The position numbers and the translations under genes were made by a program. A DNA stretch of 22,815 bases. It comes from an uncultured Clostridium sp. (lineage in GTDB: Bacteria; Bacillota; Clostridia; Lachnospirales; Lachnospiraceae). How positions within the stretch are numbered: position 1 is the stretch's first letter; the number at the start of each line of letters is the position of its first letter. Below the pieces are notes generated by a model. It did not search any database. It saw nothing but the letters and a program-made list of their open reading frames with translations, and was not told the origin of the DNA. The stretch is from positions 1-22,815 of the forward strand of contig CALELW010000120.1 in assembly GCA_937902905.1 (NCBI GenBank), read 5' to 3'. Positions 7,501 through 14,713 of the stretch are shown in pieces.

Positions 7501-7571
7501 CGATTTCGAGTTGCTATGATAAAGGAAACAAAGCGTCGTGCTTGCACGTAAGGGATGGAGGCTCGAACCCG
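7501..7571 (+). other. Possible RNA fold between galK and galE
   Basis: The galK-galE gap is 116 bases. CGATTTCGAG (7501-7510) can pair with CTCGAACCCG (7562-7571) at eight of ten positions, enclosing a small hairpin CGTGC/GCACG (7536-7545 region). A TGCTATGAT sequence (7512-7520) resembles an extended -10 but lacks a -35. There is no T run, so this is not a terminator. It may be a stabilising or processing structure, or chance. Confidence 0.3.
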
Positions 7572-7589
7572 ATTTTAGTGAGATGAAAT

Positions 7590-7594
7590 GGAGG
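7590..7594 (+). promoter_or_regulatory. Ribosome binding site that sets the galE start
   Basis: GGAGG at 7590-7594 stands 8 bases before TTG 7603. It overlaps and follows the in-frame ATG at 7588, so it cannot serve that codon. Nothing Shine-Dalgarno-like lies at a proper distance upstream of 7588. Confidence 0.85.
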
Positions 7595-7602
7595 AAACAG
7601 TT

Positions 7603-8607
7603 TTGAAAATTTTAGTAACAGGCGGAACCGGATACATTGGTTCCCATACATGTGTGGAGCTTTTAAACAAGGGATATGAAGTAGTTGTTTTTGATAATTT
7701 GTATAATTCAAAAATTGATGTGGTAGATAAGATTGAAAAAATCACAGGAAAGAAAATTACATTTTATAAAGCAGATATGTTAGACAAAGAGAGTATGCGT
7801 CCGATTTTTGAGGAGCATAAACTGGATGCAGTGATTCATTTTGCTGGTTTAAAAGCGGTTGGAGAGTCAGTGGCAAAACCGCTGATGTATTATCAGAATA
7901 ATATCACCGGTACATTAAACCTTTGCGAATTAATGAAAGAATATGGCTGTAAACGCATTATTTTCAGCTCTTCCGCAACGGTTTATGGTGATCCGGCGCA
8001 GATTCCGATTACGGAGGAGTGCCCGAAAGGAACCTGTACAAATCCATATGGCTGGACGAAGTCAATGTTAGAGCAGATTTTATCTGATTTTTATACATCG
8101 GACAACGAGTGGAGTGTTGTCCTTCTGCGTTACTTTAATCCGATTGGAGCACATGAGAGCGGCTTGCTTGGGGAAAGTCCAAATGGCATTCCAAATAATC
8201 TGATGCCTTATATTATGCAGGTAGCAGTTGGCAAACTTCCGGAACTTGGTGTATTTGGTGATGATTATGATACACCGGATGGAACAGGTGTCCGCGATTA
8301 CATTCATGTAGTTGATTTGGCAAAAGGACATGTGAATGCAATTCAGAAGGCAGTCTCCGCAGAAGGTGTTAATATTTACAATTTAGGAACGGGAAATGGT
8401 TACAGTGTTTTAGATATTGTAAAGGCATTTGAGGCGGCAAATGGAGTGAAAATTCCATATACGATTAAGCCACGCCGTGCCGGTGATATTGCAACTTGTT
8501 ACGCAGACCCGAAAAAGGCGAAAGAAGAACTTGGATGGGAAGCACAGTACGATTTGAAACGGATGTGCGAAGATTCTTGGCGTTATGCACAGATGTGCGA
8601 GAAATAA
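7603..8607 (+). CDS. galE: UDP-glucose 4-epimerase
   Basis: GalE interconverts UDP-galactose and UDP-glucose in the Leloir pathway using bound NAD. The start is placed at TTG 7603 rather than the in-frame ATG 7588, because GGAGG lies between them. This also gives the standard N-terminus (M)KILVTGGTGYIGSHT. With this start the Rossmann motif GGTGYIG is at 7-13. The catalytic residues fall at Ser124 (in FSSSATVYG), Tyr149 and Lys153 (in NPYGWTK), the same numbers as in E. coli GalE, which supports the choice. The product is 334 residues, normal for the family. It lies 116 bases after galK and 23 bases before the FGGY kinase gene. Confidence 0.96.
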   Translation: MKILVTGGTGYIGSHTCVELLNKGYEVVVFDNLYNSKIDVVDKIEKITGKKITFYKADMLDKESMRPIFEEHKLDAVIHFAGLKAVGESVAKPLMYYQNNITGTLNLCELMKEYGCKRIIFSSSATVYGDPAQIPITEECPKGTCTNPYGWTKSMLEQILSDFYTSDNEWSVVLLRYFNPIGAHESGLLGESPNGIPNNLMPYIMQVAVGKLPELGVFGDDYDTPDGTGVRDYIHVVDLAKGHVNAIQKAVSAEGVNIYNLGTGNGYSVLDIVKAFEAANGVKIPYTIKPRRAGDIATCYADPKKAKEELGWEAQYDLKRMCEDSWRYAQMCEK

Positions 8608-8630
8608 ACAAAGAAATGGAGGACAATTGA

Positions 8631-10223
8631 ATGGATACAAAAAAGCAGATTGAAGAGGGGAAAGCGGTACTTGGTATTGAATTTGGCTCAACGAGAATCA
8701 AAGCAGTTTTGATTGATGAAGAACATCATCCGATTGCATCCGGAAGCCATGAATGGGAAAATCAGTTAGTGGATGGTGTGTGGACTTACAGCATCGATGC
8801 CATTTGGAATGGATTGCAGGACTGCTATCAGGATATGAAAAAAGATGTGCAGGAAAAATACGGTGTAAAAGTAACAAAATTAGCAGCAATTGGCTTTAGT
8901 GCCATGATGCATGGCTATATGGCATTTGATAAGGATGACAAAATTCTTGTTCCGTTCCGCACCTGGCGTAATGCGATTACCGAAGAGGCATCGGAAAAGT
9001 TGACAGATTTATTCCAGTATAATATTCCGCAGAGATGGAGTGTTGCCCATTTGTATCAGGCCATTTTAAATGGAGAAGAACACGTAAAAGATATTTGCTT
9101 CCAGACAACACTGGCTGGTTATATTCACTGGATGCTGACCGGCAGAAAAGTGCTTGGTGTAGGGGATGCATCCGGTATGTTCCCGATTGATATTGCAACA
9201 GGAAAATTTGATGCAAAAATGGTTTCTCAGTTTGATGAAGCGATTGCAGACAAAGGATATCCATGGAAATTAATGGACATTTTCCCGGAAGTATTGTCCG
9301 CCGGAGAGGATGCAGGAACACTTACACAAGAAGGCGCAAAACTTCTTGATACAGACGGTGATTTGGAAGCAGGAGTTCCACTTTGTCCGCCGGAAGGAGA
9401 TGCAGGAACCGGTATGGTGGCAACGAATTCTGTTGCACGGCGCACAGGAAATGTGTCTGCCGGTACATCGGTATTTTCTATGGTAGTTCTTGAAAAAGAA
9501 TTGAGTAAAGTTTACAAAGAACTGGATTTGGTTACAACACCGTCCGGTGATTTGGTTGCGATGGTGCACTGCAACAACTGCACATCCGATTTGAATGCGT
9601 GGGTAAATATTTTCCGCGAATTTGCAGAGAGTTTTGGTGTGGATGTCGATATGAACCAGTTGTATGGCACATTATACAAAAAAGCGATGGAAGGCGATGC
9701 AGACGGTGGAAATCTGTTGGCATACAATTATATTTCCGGTGAAAATATTACGGAAATGGAAGAAGGACGTCCATTGTTTGTCCGGACACCGAACAGCAAA
9801 TTTAATTTAGCTAACTTTATGCGTGTAAATCTGTATTCGGCACTTGCTTCTTTGAAAATTGGTATGGACCTTCTTTTGAAAGAAGAAAAAGTTGCGGTAG
9901 ATAAACTTTTAGGTCACGGCGGTTTATTTAAAACTAAAGGTGTCGGTCAGCAGATTTTGGCAGATGCTGTAGATACACCAATTTCTGTTATGGAAACGGC
10001 TGGTGAAGGTGGTGCCTGGGGCATTGCCGTGTTAGCTGCTTATTTGATTTATAACAATGGAAAAAATCTTGGCGACTATTTGAATGAAAAAGTGTTTGCC
10101 GGTCAGGAAGGCAGCGAATTAAATCCAAATCCGGAAGGAGTCAAAGGATTTGATGAATTTATCCGGATTTACAAAGAAGGACTTCCGATTGAGCGGGCAG
10201 CCGTTGATTCAATGAAATTATAA
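8631..10223 (+). CDS. FGGY-family carbohydrate kinase (pentulose/xylulokinase-like, substrate not settled)
   Basis: The 530-residue protein has the two actin-like ATPase domains of FGGY kinases. The N-terminal phosphate-1 motif is LGIEFGSTRIKAVLID. The catalytic Asp is most likely Asp257 in PEGDAGTGM, corresponding to the G-D-x-x-x-G motif of xylulokinase. GNVSAGTS follows as phosphate loop, and the C-terminal domain shows GHGGLFKTKGVGQQ and GEGGAWGIA. GDASGMFPID (near Asp179) is also family-typical. FGGY kinases act on xylulose, ribulose, glycerol, gluconate and others, and these motifs alone do not decide. Next to a YtfQ-type transporter and a xylanase, an L-ribulose or D-xylulose substrate is the best guess. 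The ribosome site ATGGAGGA precedes ATG 8631. Spacing to the neighbours is 23 and 32 bases, so it is part of an operon. Confidence 0.85.
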   Translation: MDTKKQIEEGKAVLGIEFGSTRIKAVLIDEEHHPIASGSHEWENQLVDGVWTYSIDAIWNGLQDCYQDMKKDVQEKYGVKVTKLAAIGFSAMMHGYMAFDKDDKILVPFRTWRNAITEEASEKLTDLFQYNIPQRWSVAHLYQAILNGEEHVKDICFQTTLAGYIHWMLTGRKVLGVGDASGMFPIDIATGKFDAKMVSQFDEAIADKGYPWKLMDIFPEVLSAGEDAGTLTQEGAKLLDTDGDLEAGVPLCPPEGDAGTGMVATNSVARRTGNVSAGTSVFSMVVLEKELSKVYKELDLVTTPSGDLVAMVHCNNCTSDLNAWVNIFREFAESFGVDVDMNQLYGTLYKKAMEGDADGGNLLAYNYISGENITEMEEGRPLFVRTPNSKFNLANFMRVNLYSALASLKIGMDLLLKEEKVAVDKLLGHGGLFKTKGVGQQILADAVDTPISVMETAGEGGAWGIAVLAAYLIYNNGKNLGDYLNEKVFAGQEGSELNPNPEGVKGFDEFIRIYKEGLPIERAAVDSMKL

Positions 10224-10255
10224 AATGGAGAACGAGCAGGGAGAAGGCGTTTTTT

Positions 10256-11893
10256 ATGATAAATGTATTTCTTGTCGAAGATGAATTTATTGTCAGAGAG
10301 GGAATCAAGAATATGAATTGGGAGGCCTATGGTCTCTCGTTTGTTGGAGAGGCCAGTGATGGAGAACTGGCCTTTCCTCTTATTAAAAAGAGAAAGCCGG
10401 ATATTGTGATAACGGATATCCGGATGCCTTTTATGGATGGTTTGGAGTTAAGCCGTTTGATAAAAAAGGAATTGCCACGGACCAAAATTTTGATTTTAAG
10501 CGGGCATGAGGAATTTGAGTATGCCAAAGAGGCCATTCAGATTGGTGTGGAGGAGTATTTGTTAAAACCAATCAATCGTGAGGAATTGCTGCAGGTTGTC
10601 AAACGGACGGCGGATAAAATTTTGGAGGAAAGAAAATCGGACTTGAATGAGCCACTGGATGAGGCTGGCGAAAAAGAACGAAGAGAACATACCAAGAGTC
10701 TCTTCTTTTCAAGTTTAATTGAAGGAAGACTTTCCATGGCAGAACTGTTGGAAAAAGGACGAGATGTCGGAATTGAATTAGCAGCATCTTATTATCAGAT
10801 TATGCTTGTGAAAATCGGACGCAGTTCTTTTGATTCCTATTCGGCAGTTGTCAATGAAATGAATGAAAAATTACAAAATTATGTATCTTCTAATTCGGAA
10901 CATATGGTGTGTTTTGACAGAGAGCCGGAGGGGAAAATTATTCTTTTCATGGAAGAATCCAAGGAGAGGATGGAGGAAAGTGTGCAAAAATTGGCTAATT
11001 CGTTGGAAAGTATGCTTTCGGTGAGCCCGGAAATCGGTTATTTTGGAAGTGTAGGAAGTCTGGTAAGCCGTATTCGTGAAATTTCACAGGCGTATGAGAC
11101 AGCGGCACATGCTTTTGCCTATCGTTTTTTGGTAGAAGGAAACCAGATTCTGCGCTTCGAGCAAATTGATAAGAAACCGGTTTTGATGGAGAGAACCGAT
11201 GGCGAATATCATGTTGGAAGGATTAATTTCGGAGGTCTTGATAAGACTCGGATTGAAGCATTTCTGCGTGGCGGTGATTCCGAAGAAATTCCGATTTTTG
11301 TAGAGGAATATCTTGAAAATGCAGGAGACGCCTGCCAGAATTCACTGATTTTCCGTCAGTATATCGTGATGGATATGTATATTGCGGCGAGTCATTTTTT
11401 GGAACAGCTTGGTGCCTCAGAGGAATTTTCTAAGAAGGAGCCGTTTGAAAGCCCGGCGCAGATGGAACAGATTTTGCAGCAATTGGATACAACTATTTCT
11501 TATGTGATTTCTTTGTTCCGGGAGGTGATGGAAATACGGGACTGCCACACGAAAGAGCACAACAGCGATATTGTTGAACTCGCGAAAAAATATATCGACG
11601 AAAATTACAGCGATGAGGATTTGTCACTGAATACCGTTGCGGCAGAGGTGAATGTCAGTCCAAATCATCTGAGTGCGATTTTTAGTCAGAAGACAGGACA
11701 CACATTTATCCGTTATCTGACAGATGTGCGCATAAATAAGGCAAAAGAACTTTTAAAATGTACGACGATGCGAAGCAGCGAAATAAGTGAAAAGGTTGGC
11801 TATAAAGACCCACATTATTTTTCACATTTATTTAAAAAAAATCAGGGATGCACTCCAACACAGTATCGGGAGGGACCAAAGAGTGAAGCATAA
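10256..11893 (+). CDS. YesN-like response regulator, REC plus AraC-type DNA-binding domain
   Basis: The 545-residue regulator begins with a receiver domain (1-125): acidic pair Glu8/Asp9, phospho-acceptor Asp54 in ITDIRMP, and the conserved Lys in YLLKPI. A long middle section (about 130-435) is of the type found in YesN-like regulators. The last ~108 residues form an AraC/XylS double helix-turn-helix (LNTVAAEVNVSPNHLSAIF and SSEISEKVGYKDPHYFSHLF). It should activate a nearby promoter when phosphorylated by the kinase encoded next. Its stop overlaps the kinase gene by 11 bases. The likely target is the sugar transporter operon that begins at 13525 (inferred from order). The start is ATG 10256, with a purine-rich AGGGAGAAGG just upstream. 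Confidence 0.93.
   Translation: MINVFLVEDEFIVREGIKNMNWEAYGLSFVGEASDGELAFPLIKKRKPDIVITDIRMPFMDGLELSRLIKKELPRTKILILSGHEEFEYAKEAIQIGVEEYLLKPINREELLQVVKRTADKILEERKSDLNEPLDEAGEKERREHTKSLFFSSLIEGRLSMAELLEKGRDVGIELAASYYQIMLVKIGRSSFDSYSAVVNEMNEKLQNYVSSNSEHMVCFDREPEGKIILFMEESKERMEESVQKLANSLESMLSVSPEIGYFGSVGSLVSRIREISQAYETAAHAFAYRFLVEGNQILRFEQIDKKPVLMERTDGEYHVGRINFGGLDKTRIEAFLRGGDSEEIPIFVEEYLENAGDACQNSLIFRQYIVMDMYIAASHFLEQLGASEEFSKKEPFESPAQMEQILQQLDTTISYVISLFREVMEIRDCHTKEHNSDIVELAKKYIDENYSDEDLSLNTVAAEVNVSPNHLSAIFSQKTGHTFIRYLTDVRINKAKELLKCTTMRSSEISEKVGYKDPHYFSHLFKKNQGCTPTQYREGPKSEA
11868..11875 (+). promoter_or_regulatory. Ribosome binding site that sets the histidine kinase start
   Basis: GGGAGGGA (11868-11875) lies within the end of the response regulator gene, 7 bases before GTG 11883. 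The frame extends upstream to ATG 11787, but that start would give a 32-residue out-of-family extension and has no ribosome site. Confidence 0.8.
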
Positions 11894-13367
11894 AGGACAT
11901 CGTTTAAAAAACTTTATTTTCCGTATTTTTGGAAAGAAAATAGATGAGTATCGTGACTTTTCGATTCAGAAAAAAATTTCAGTGGCATTTGTACTTCTTT
12001 TGGTGCCACTGATTTTATTCGTTTTGATTTGGTTTGTCTGTGTTTTAGACGCAACAAACCGTTATGATAAGGTTGTAAGAAATACTTCTATTATCAGTGA
12101 ATTTAACCTGGATTTTAAGAAGAACTACGATTATAAAATATACTTGATTACGACCGGGAACCGGACTTATGCAGACCAAAATCCGGAGGAAGATATTCGT
12201 TACGCAAAAGATATCATCCGACGTGTAAAGGCAATGACTGAAAATAGTCAAAGCAGTGAATGTATTACCCAGCTTGAACGATATTTTCAGGTGCTTGAAA
12301 AATACACAAAAACCATTCGGGAAAATATGAAAAAACAGGGCAAATATGATGAGAACCGTGATTTGTGGGAAAATGGCGTGCAATTAGTGACGGCAAACAT
12401 CCAAAATAAGATGCTGGAACTGCTTTATAATGAAAATAGACAGAGTGCGGTTATTTATTCGGATATGCAGCATATTACCCGCAATATGATTATCATTAGT
12501 CTGTTTCTTGTTATTTTTGTTGCTGTGGTTGCCACGATGATGATAACGATTATTCCGAGAAGTATTTCGAAACCGGTTCGTTATTTGAGCAATATTACGA
12601 AAGAAGTTGCCGATGGGAATCTTGAGGTACGGGCACACATGGAACACGGCGTGGATGTGAAATTGTTAGCGGATTCCTTAAATGTGATGATTGAAAAAAT
12701 AAAGACACTCATTGACAATGTGATGTTAGAACAGATGCGGCTTCGTGAGGCAGAATTGGAAATTTTGCAGATGCAGATTAATCCACATTTCTTATATAAT
12801 ACGCTTGACACAATCGTGTGGCTGGCAGAAGCCGGACAGAAGGAACAGGTTGTCAGCATGGTACAGACATTGTCTGATTTTTTTCGTGCTTCCTTAAATA
12901 GTGGAAAAGATATTGTATCTTTAGAAGGCGAATGTCGTCATATTACAAGTTATTTGCAGATTCAGCAGGTAAGATATCAGGATATTTTATCATATGATGT
13001 GGACATACCGGAGGAGATTGCAAATTGTAAAATACCTAAAATAACGTTGCAGCCGCTTGTAGAGAATGCACTTTACCATGGAATTAAATATAAGAGGGGC
13101 AAAGGAAAGATTACCGTAACTGGAAGAAGGGAGAACGATAAGTGCGTTATCCGTGTGGAGGATGATGGAATCGGTATGACAAAAGAGCGGTTAAATCAGG
13201 TCCGCAGCGGTTTGACGACAAAAATCGAGGACAGTAATGATTTTTATGGTCTGTATAATGTAAATGAAAGAATCCGGTTGAAGTTTGGAGAAGCGTATGG
13301 TCTTCAAATTGACAGCATTTTACAAGAGGGAACGTGTGTGGAAGTGTGGCTGCCATACGAATCGTAA
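11883..13367 (+). CDS. YesM/LytS-type sensor histidine kinase
   Basis: From GTG 11883 the product is 494 residues. A basic N-terminus is followed by membrane helix 1 (about 32-55), an extracellular sensor region of about 145 residues, membrane helix 2 (about 202-225) and a HAMP domain (about 226-278). The His_kinase domain has QINPHFLYNTLD with phospho-accepting His302. The HATPase_c domain has N-box Asn395 in QPLVENALYHG, DDGIGM, and YGLYNVNERI. This is the standard layout of kinases paired with YesN-like regulators, which usually sense extracellular sugars, sometimes with a binding protein. The signal here is unknown; the YtfQ-type lipoprotein encoded next is a natural candidate partner. 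The gene overlaps the regulator by 11 bases, so the pair is translationally coupled, and it ends 63 bases before a terminator. Confidence 0.93.
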   Translation: MKHKGHRLKNFIFRIFGKKIDEYRDFSIQKKISVAFVLLLVPLILFVLIWFVCVLDATNRYDKVVRNTSIISEFNLDFKKNYDYKIYLITTGNRTYADQNPEEDIRYAKDIIRRVKAMTENSQSSECITQLERYFQVLEKYTKTIRENMKKQGKYDENRDLWENGVQLVTANIQNKMLELLYNENRQSAVIYSDMQHITRNMIIISLFLVIFVAVVATMMITIIPRSISKPVRYLSNITKEVADGNLEVRAHMEHGVDVKLLADSLNVMIEKIKTLIDNVMLEQMRLREAELEILQMQINPHFLYNTLDTIVWLAEAGQKEQVVSMVQTLSDFFRASLNSGKDIVSLEGECRHITSYLQIQQVRYQDILSYDVDIPEEIANCKIPKITLQPLVENALYHGIKYKRGKGKITVTGRRENDKCVIRVEDDGIGMTKERLNQVRSGLTTKIEDSNDFYGLYNVNERIRLKFGEAYGLQIDSILQEGTCVEVWLPYES

Positions 13368-13430
13368 AAAAACAACCCATGCCATAATTTTTTAAACTAC
13401 TCGCATAAAACAGAATAGAAAAATCCAAAA

Positions 13431-13468
13431 TAACCAAAAGAATATCCATTGGACTTTTGGTTGTTTTT
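13431..13468 (+). terminator. Rho-independent terminator between the two-component genes and the transporter
   Basis: AACCAAAAG (13432-13440) pairs perfectly with CTTTTGGTT (13454-13462), extended by a T-G wobble. The 13-nt loop is followed by GTTTTTT. It separates the galK-to-kinase unit from the transporter operon. Confidence 0.8.
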
Positions 13469-13477
13469 TATTATGAT
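13449..13477 (+). promoter_or_regulatory. Possible promoter of the ytfQ operon overlapping the terminator
   Basis: TATGAT (13472-13477) is a good -10 box. The hexamer 17 bases upstream, TTGGAC (13449-13454), matches only the first three -35 positions and lies in the terminator loop. A weak -35 is what is expected of an AraC-family-activated promoter, but the assignment is tentative. The 157-base gap holds no other clear element. Confidence 0.35.
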
Positions 13478-13524
13478 AGAGATACAAAAAACGAGAACTC
13501 ATACAGAAAAGGAGGAATTGAGAT

Positions 13525-14592
13525 ATGAGAAAAAATTTCATGAAAAAAGTAGTAGCAGGAATGCTTACCGCAGTAATGGCGTTTTCGCTTACTGCATGTG
13601 GAGGCGGTGATGCTTCCACAAATGACACAGCGAAAGATGGTGGCTCTTCCGATTTGATTACCGTTGGATTTTCACAGGTAGGTGCAGAATCTGACTGGCG
13701 TACTGCAAACTCAGAATCAATGAAATCCACATTTACAAAAGACAATGGTTATGAATTGATTTTTGACGATGCACAGCAGAAACAGGAAAATCAGATTTCA
13801 GCCATCCGTAACTTCATCCAGCAGGATGTTGATTACATCGTACTTGCACCGGTTACTGAGACCGGATGGGATGCCGTTCTTGGTGAAGCAAAACAGGCAG
13901 GAATCCCGGTTATCATTGTTGACCGTATGGTAGATGTAAAAGATGACAGTTTGTACACTGCATGGGTAGGTTCGAACTTCGAACTGGAAGGTAAAAAGGC
14001 AGCAGCTTATCTGGATGCTTACATGAAAGCAAAGAACATGAAAGACATGAAACTGGTTAATATTCAGGGTACCATTGGTGCATCCGCACAGATTGGACGT
14101 ACCAAAGGTTTGGATGATGCAGTATCTGCAAATGGCTGGAATCTTCTTGACAAAACAACCGGTGAATTTACACAGGCAAAAGGCCAGGAAGTTATGCAGT
14201 CCTTCTTGAAGAAGTACAAAAAAGACATCAATGTTGTATACTGCGAGAACGATAATGAAGCGTTTGGTGCAATTGATGCAATCAAAGCAGCAGGTTATGA
14301 AGTTGGTGCAGACAAAGACATGATGGTATTCTCTTTCGATAGTACAAAAGAAGGTTTGAAGAAAGTTCAGTCTGGTGAAATTACTTTGAACACAGAGTGT
14401 AACCCACTTCATGGACCACGTGTAGAAGCAATCATCAAACAGCTTGAGAACAAAGAAACACCAGAGAAGAAAGCTTACGTAGATGAAGAAATGTTTGCCC
14501 ATGATGATACTGTAAAATCGGTAACTGTTGACGGAAAAGAGTATCCGGTAACGGTTGTGACAGATGAGGTAATGGGAGCTCGTAAGTATTAA
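13525..14592 (+). CDS. ytfQ: YtfQ-like sugar-binding lipoprotein of an ABC transporter
   Basis: The 355-residue protein has a lipoprotein signal with lipobox LTAC (Cys25) and a Gly/Ser-rich tether, so it should be anchored outside the membrane. The mature part is a periplasmic-binding-protein fold of the ribose/galactose type. It shares with E. coli YtfQ, the galactofuranose-binding protein, the stretches TVGFSQVGAES-WR, QQKQENQI-AIR-FI, APV-ETGWD, and IQGTIGAS. The three neighbours match YtfR, YtfT and YjfF, which strengthens the call. The ligand is probably a furanose sugar; arabinofuranose is an alternative, since YtfQ relatives vary. Ribosome site AAAGGAGG (13508-13515). A hairpin-bearing gap of 121 bases separates it from the ATPase gene, which would allow more binding protein than transporter to be made. 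Confidence 0.9.
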   Translation: MRKNFMKKVVAGMLTAVMAFSLTACGGGDASTNDTAKDGGSSDLITVGFSQVGAESDWRTANSESMKSTFTKDNGYELIFDDAQQKQENQISAIRNFIQQDVDYIVLAPVTETGWDAVLGEAKQAGIPVIIVDRMVDVKDDSLYTAWVGSNFELEGKKAAAYLDAYMKAKNMKDMKLVNIQGTIGASAQIGRTKGLDDAVSANGWNLLDKTTGEFTQAKGQEVMQSFLKKYKKDINVVYCENDNEAFGAIDAIKAAGYEVGADKDMMVFSFDSTKEGLKKVQSGEITLNTECNPLHGPRVEAIIKQLENKETPEKKAYVDEEMFAHDDTVKSVTVDGKEYPVTVVTDEVMGARKY

Positions 14593-14634
14593 TTCAAACA
14601 AAATGAAACAAAAAATGAAACAAAATCAGTAACA

Positions 14635-14676
14635 AATTGAGTGAGAGAGGAGGAACGATTTCTTCCTCTCTCAATT
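14635..14676 (+). other. Strong intercistronic hairpin after ytfQ, without a T tract
   Basis: AATTGAG plus AGAGGAGGAA on the left (14635-14655, with a 4-nt TGAG bulge) pair with TTCTTCCTCTCTCAATT (14660-14676), about 17 base pairs. The following bases are AAAAAAT, not T-rich, so it should not terminate the + strand transcript. A second small hairpin, CCCTG/CAGGG (14685-14699), sits just before the next ribosome site. Hairpins in this place often protect the binding-protein mRNA; that role is inferred. Confidence 0.6.
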
Positions 14677-14713
14677 AAAAAATACCCTGTAAAGCAGGGA
14701 GATGGAGGGAAAG

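Noticed and set aside
7588..7602. ATG 7588 as the galE start
   Set aside because: GGAGG lies just inside it rather than before it, and the five extra residues precede the standard GalE N-terminus.
11787..11882. ATG 11787 as the histidine kinase start
   Set aside because: It would overlap the response regulator by over 100 bases in another frame, adds non-family residues and has no ribosome site; GTG 11883 has one at ideal spacing.
13798..14601. 267-codon open frame on the - strand within ytfQ
   Set aside because: It lies entirely opposite a well-supported binding-protein gene, has Cys/Phe-rich composition typical of an antisense shadow and lacks a ribosome site or domain signal.
14635..14676. 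Terminator after ytfQ
   Set aside because: The stem is followed by A residues, not T, on the + strand, and the downstream ytfR gene has no clear promoter of its own.
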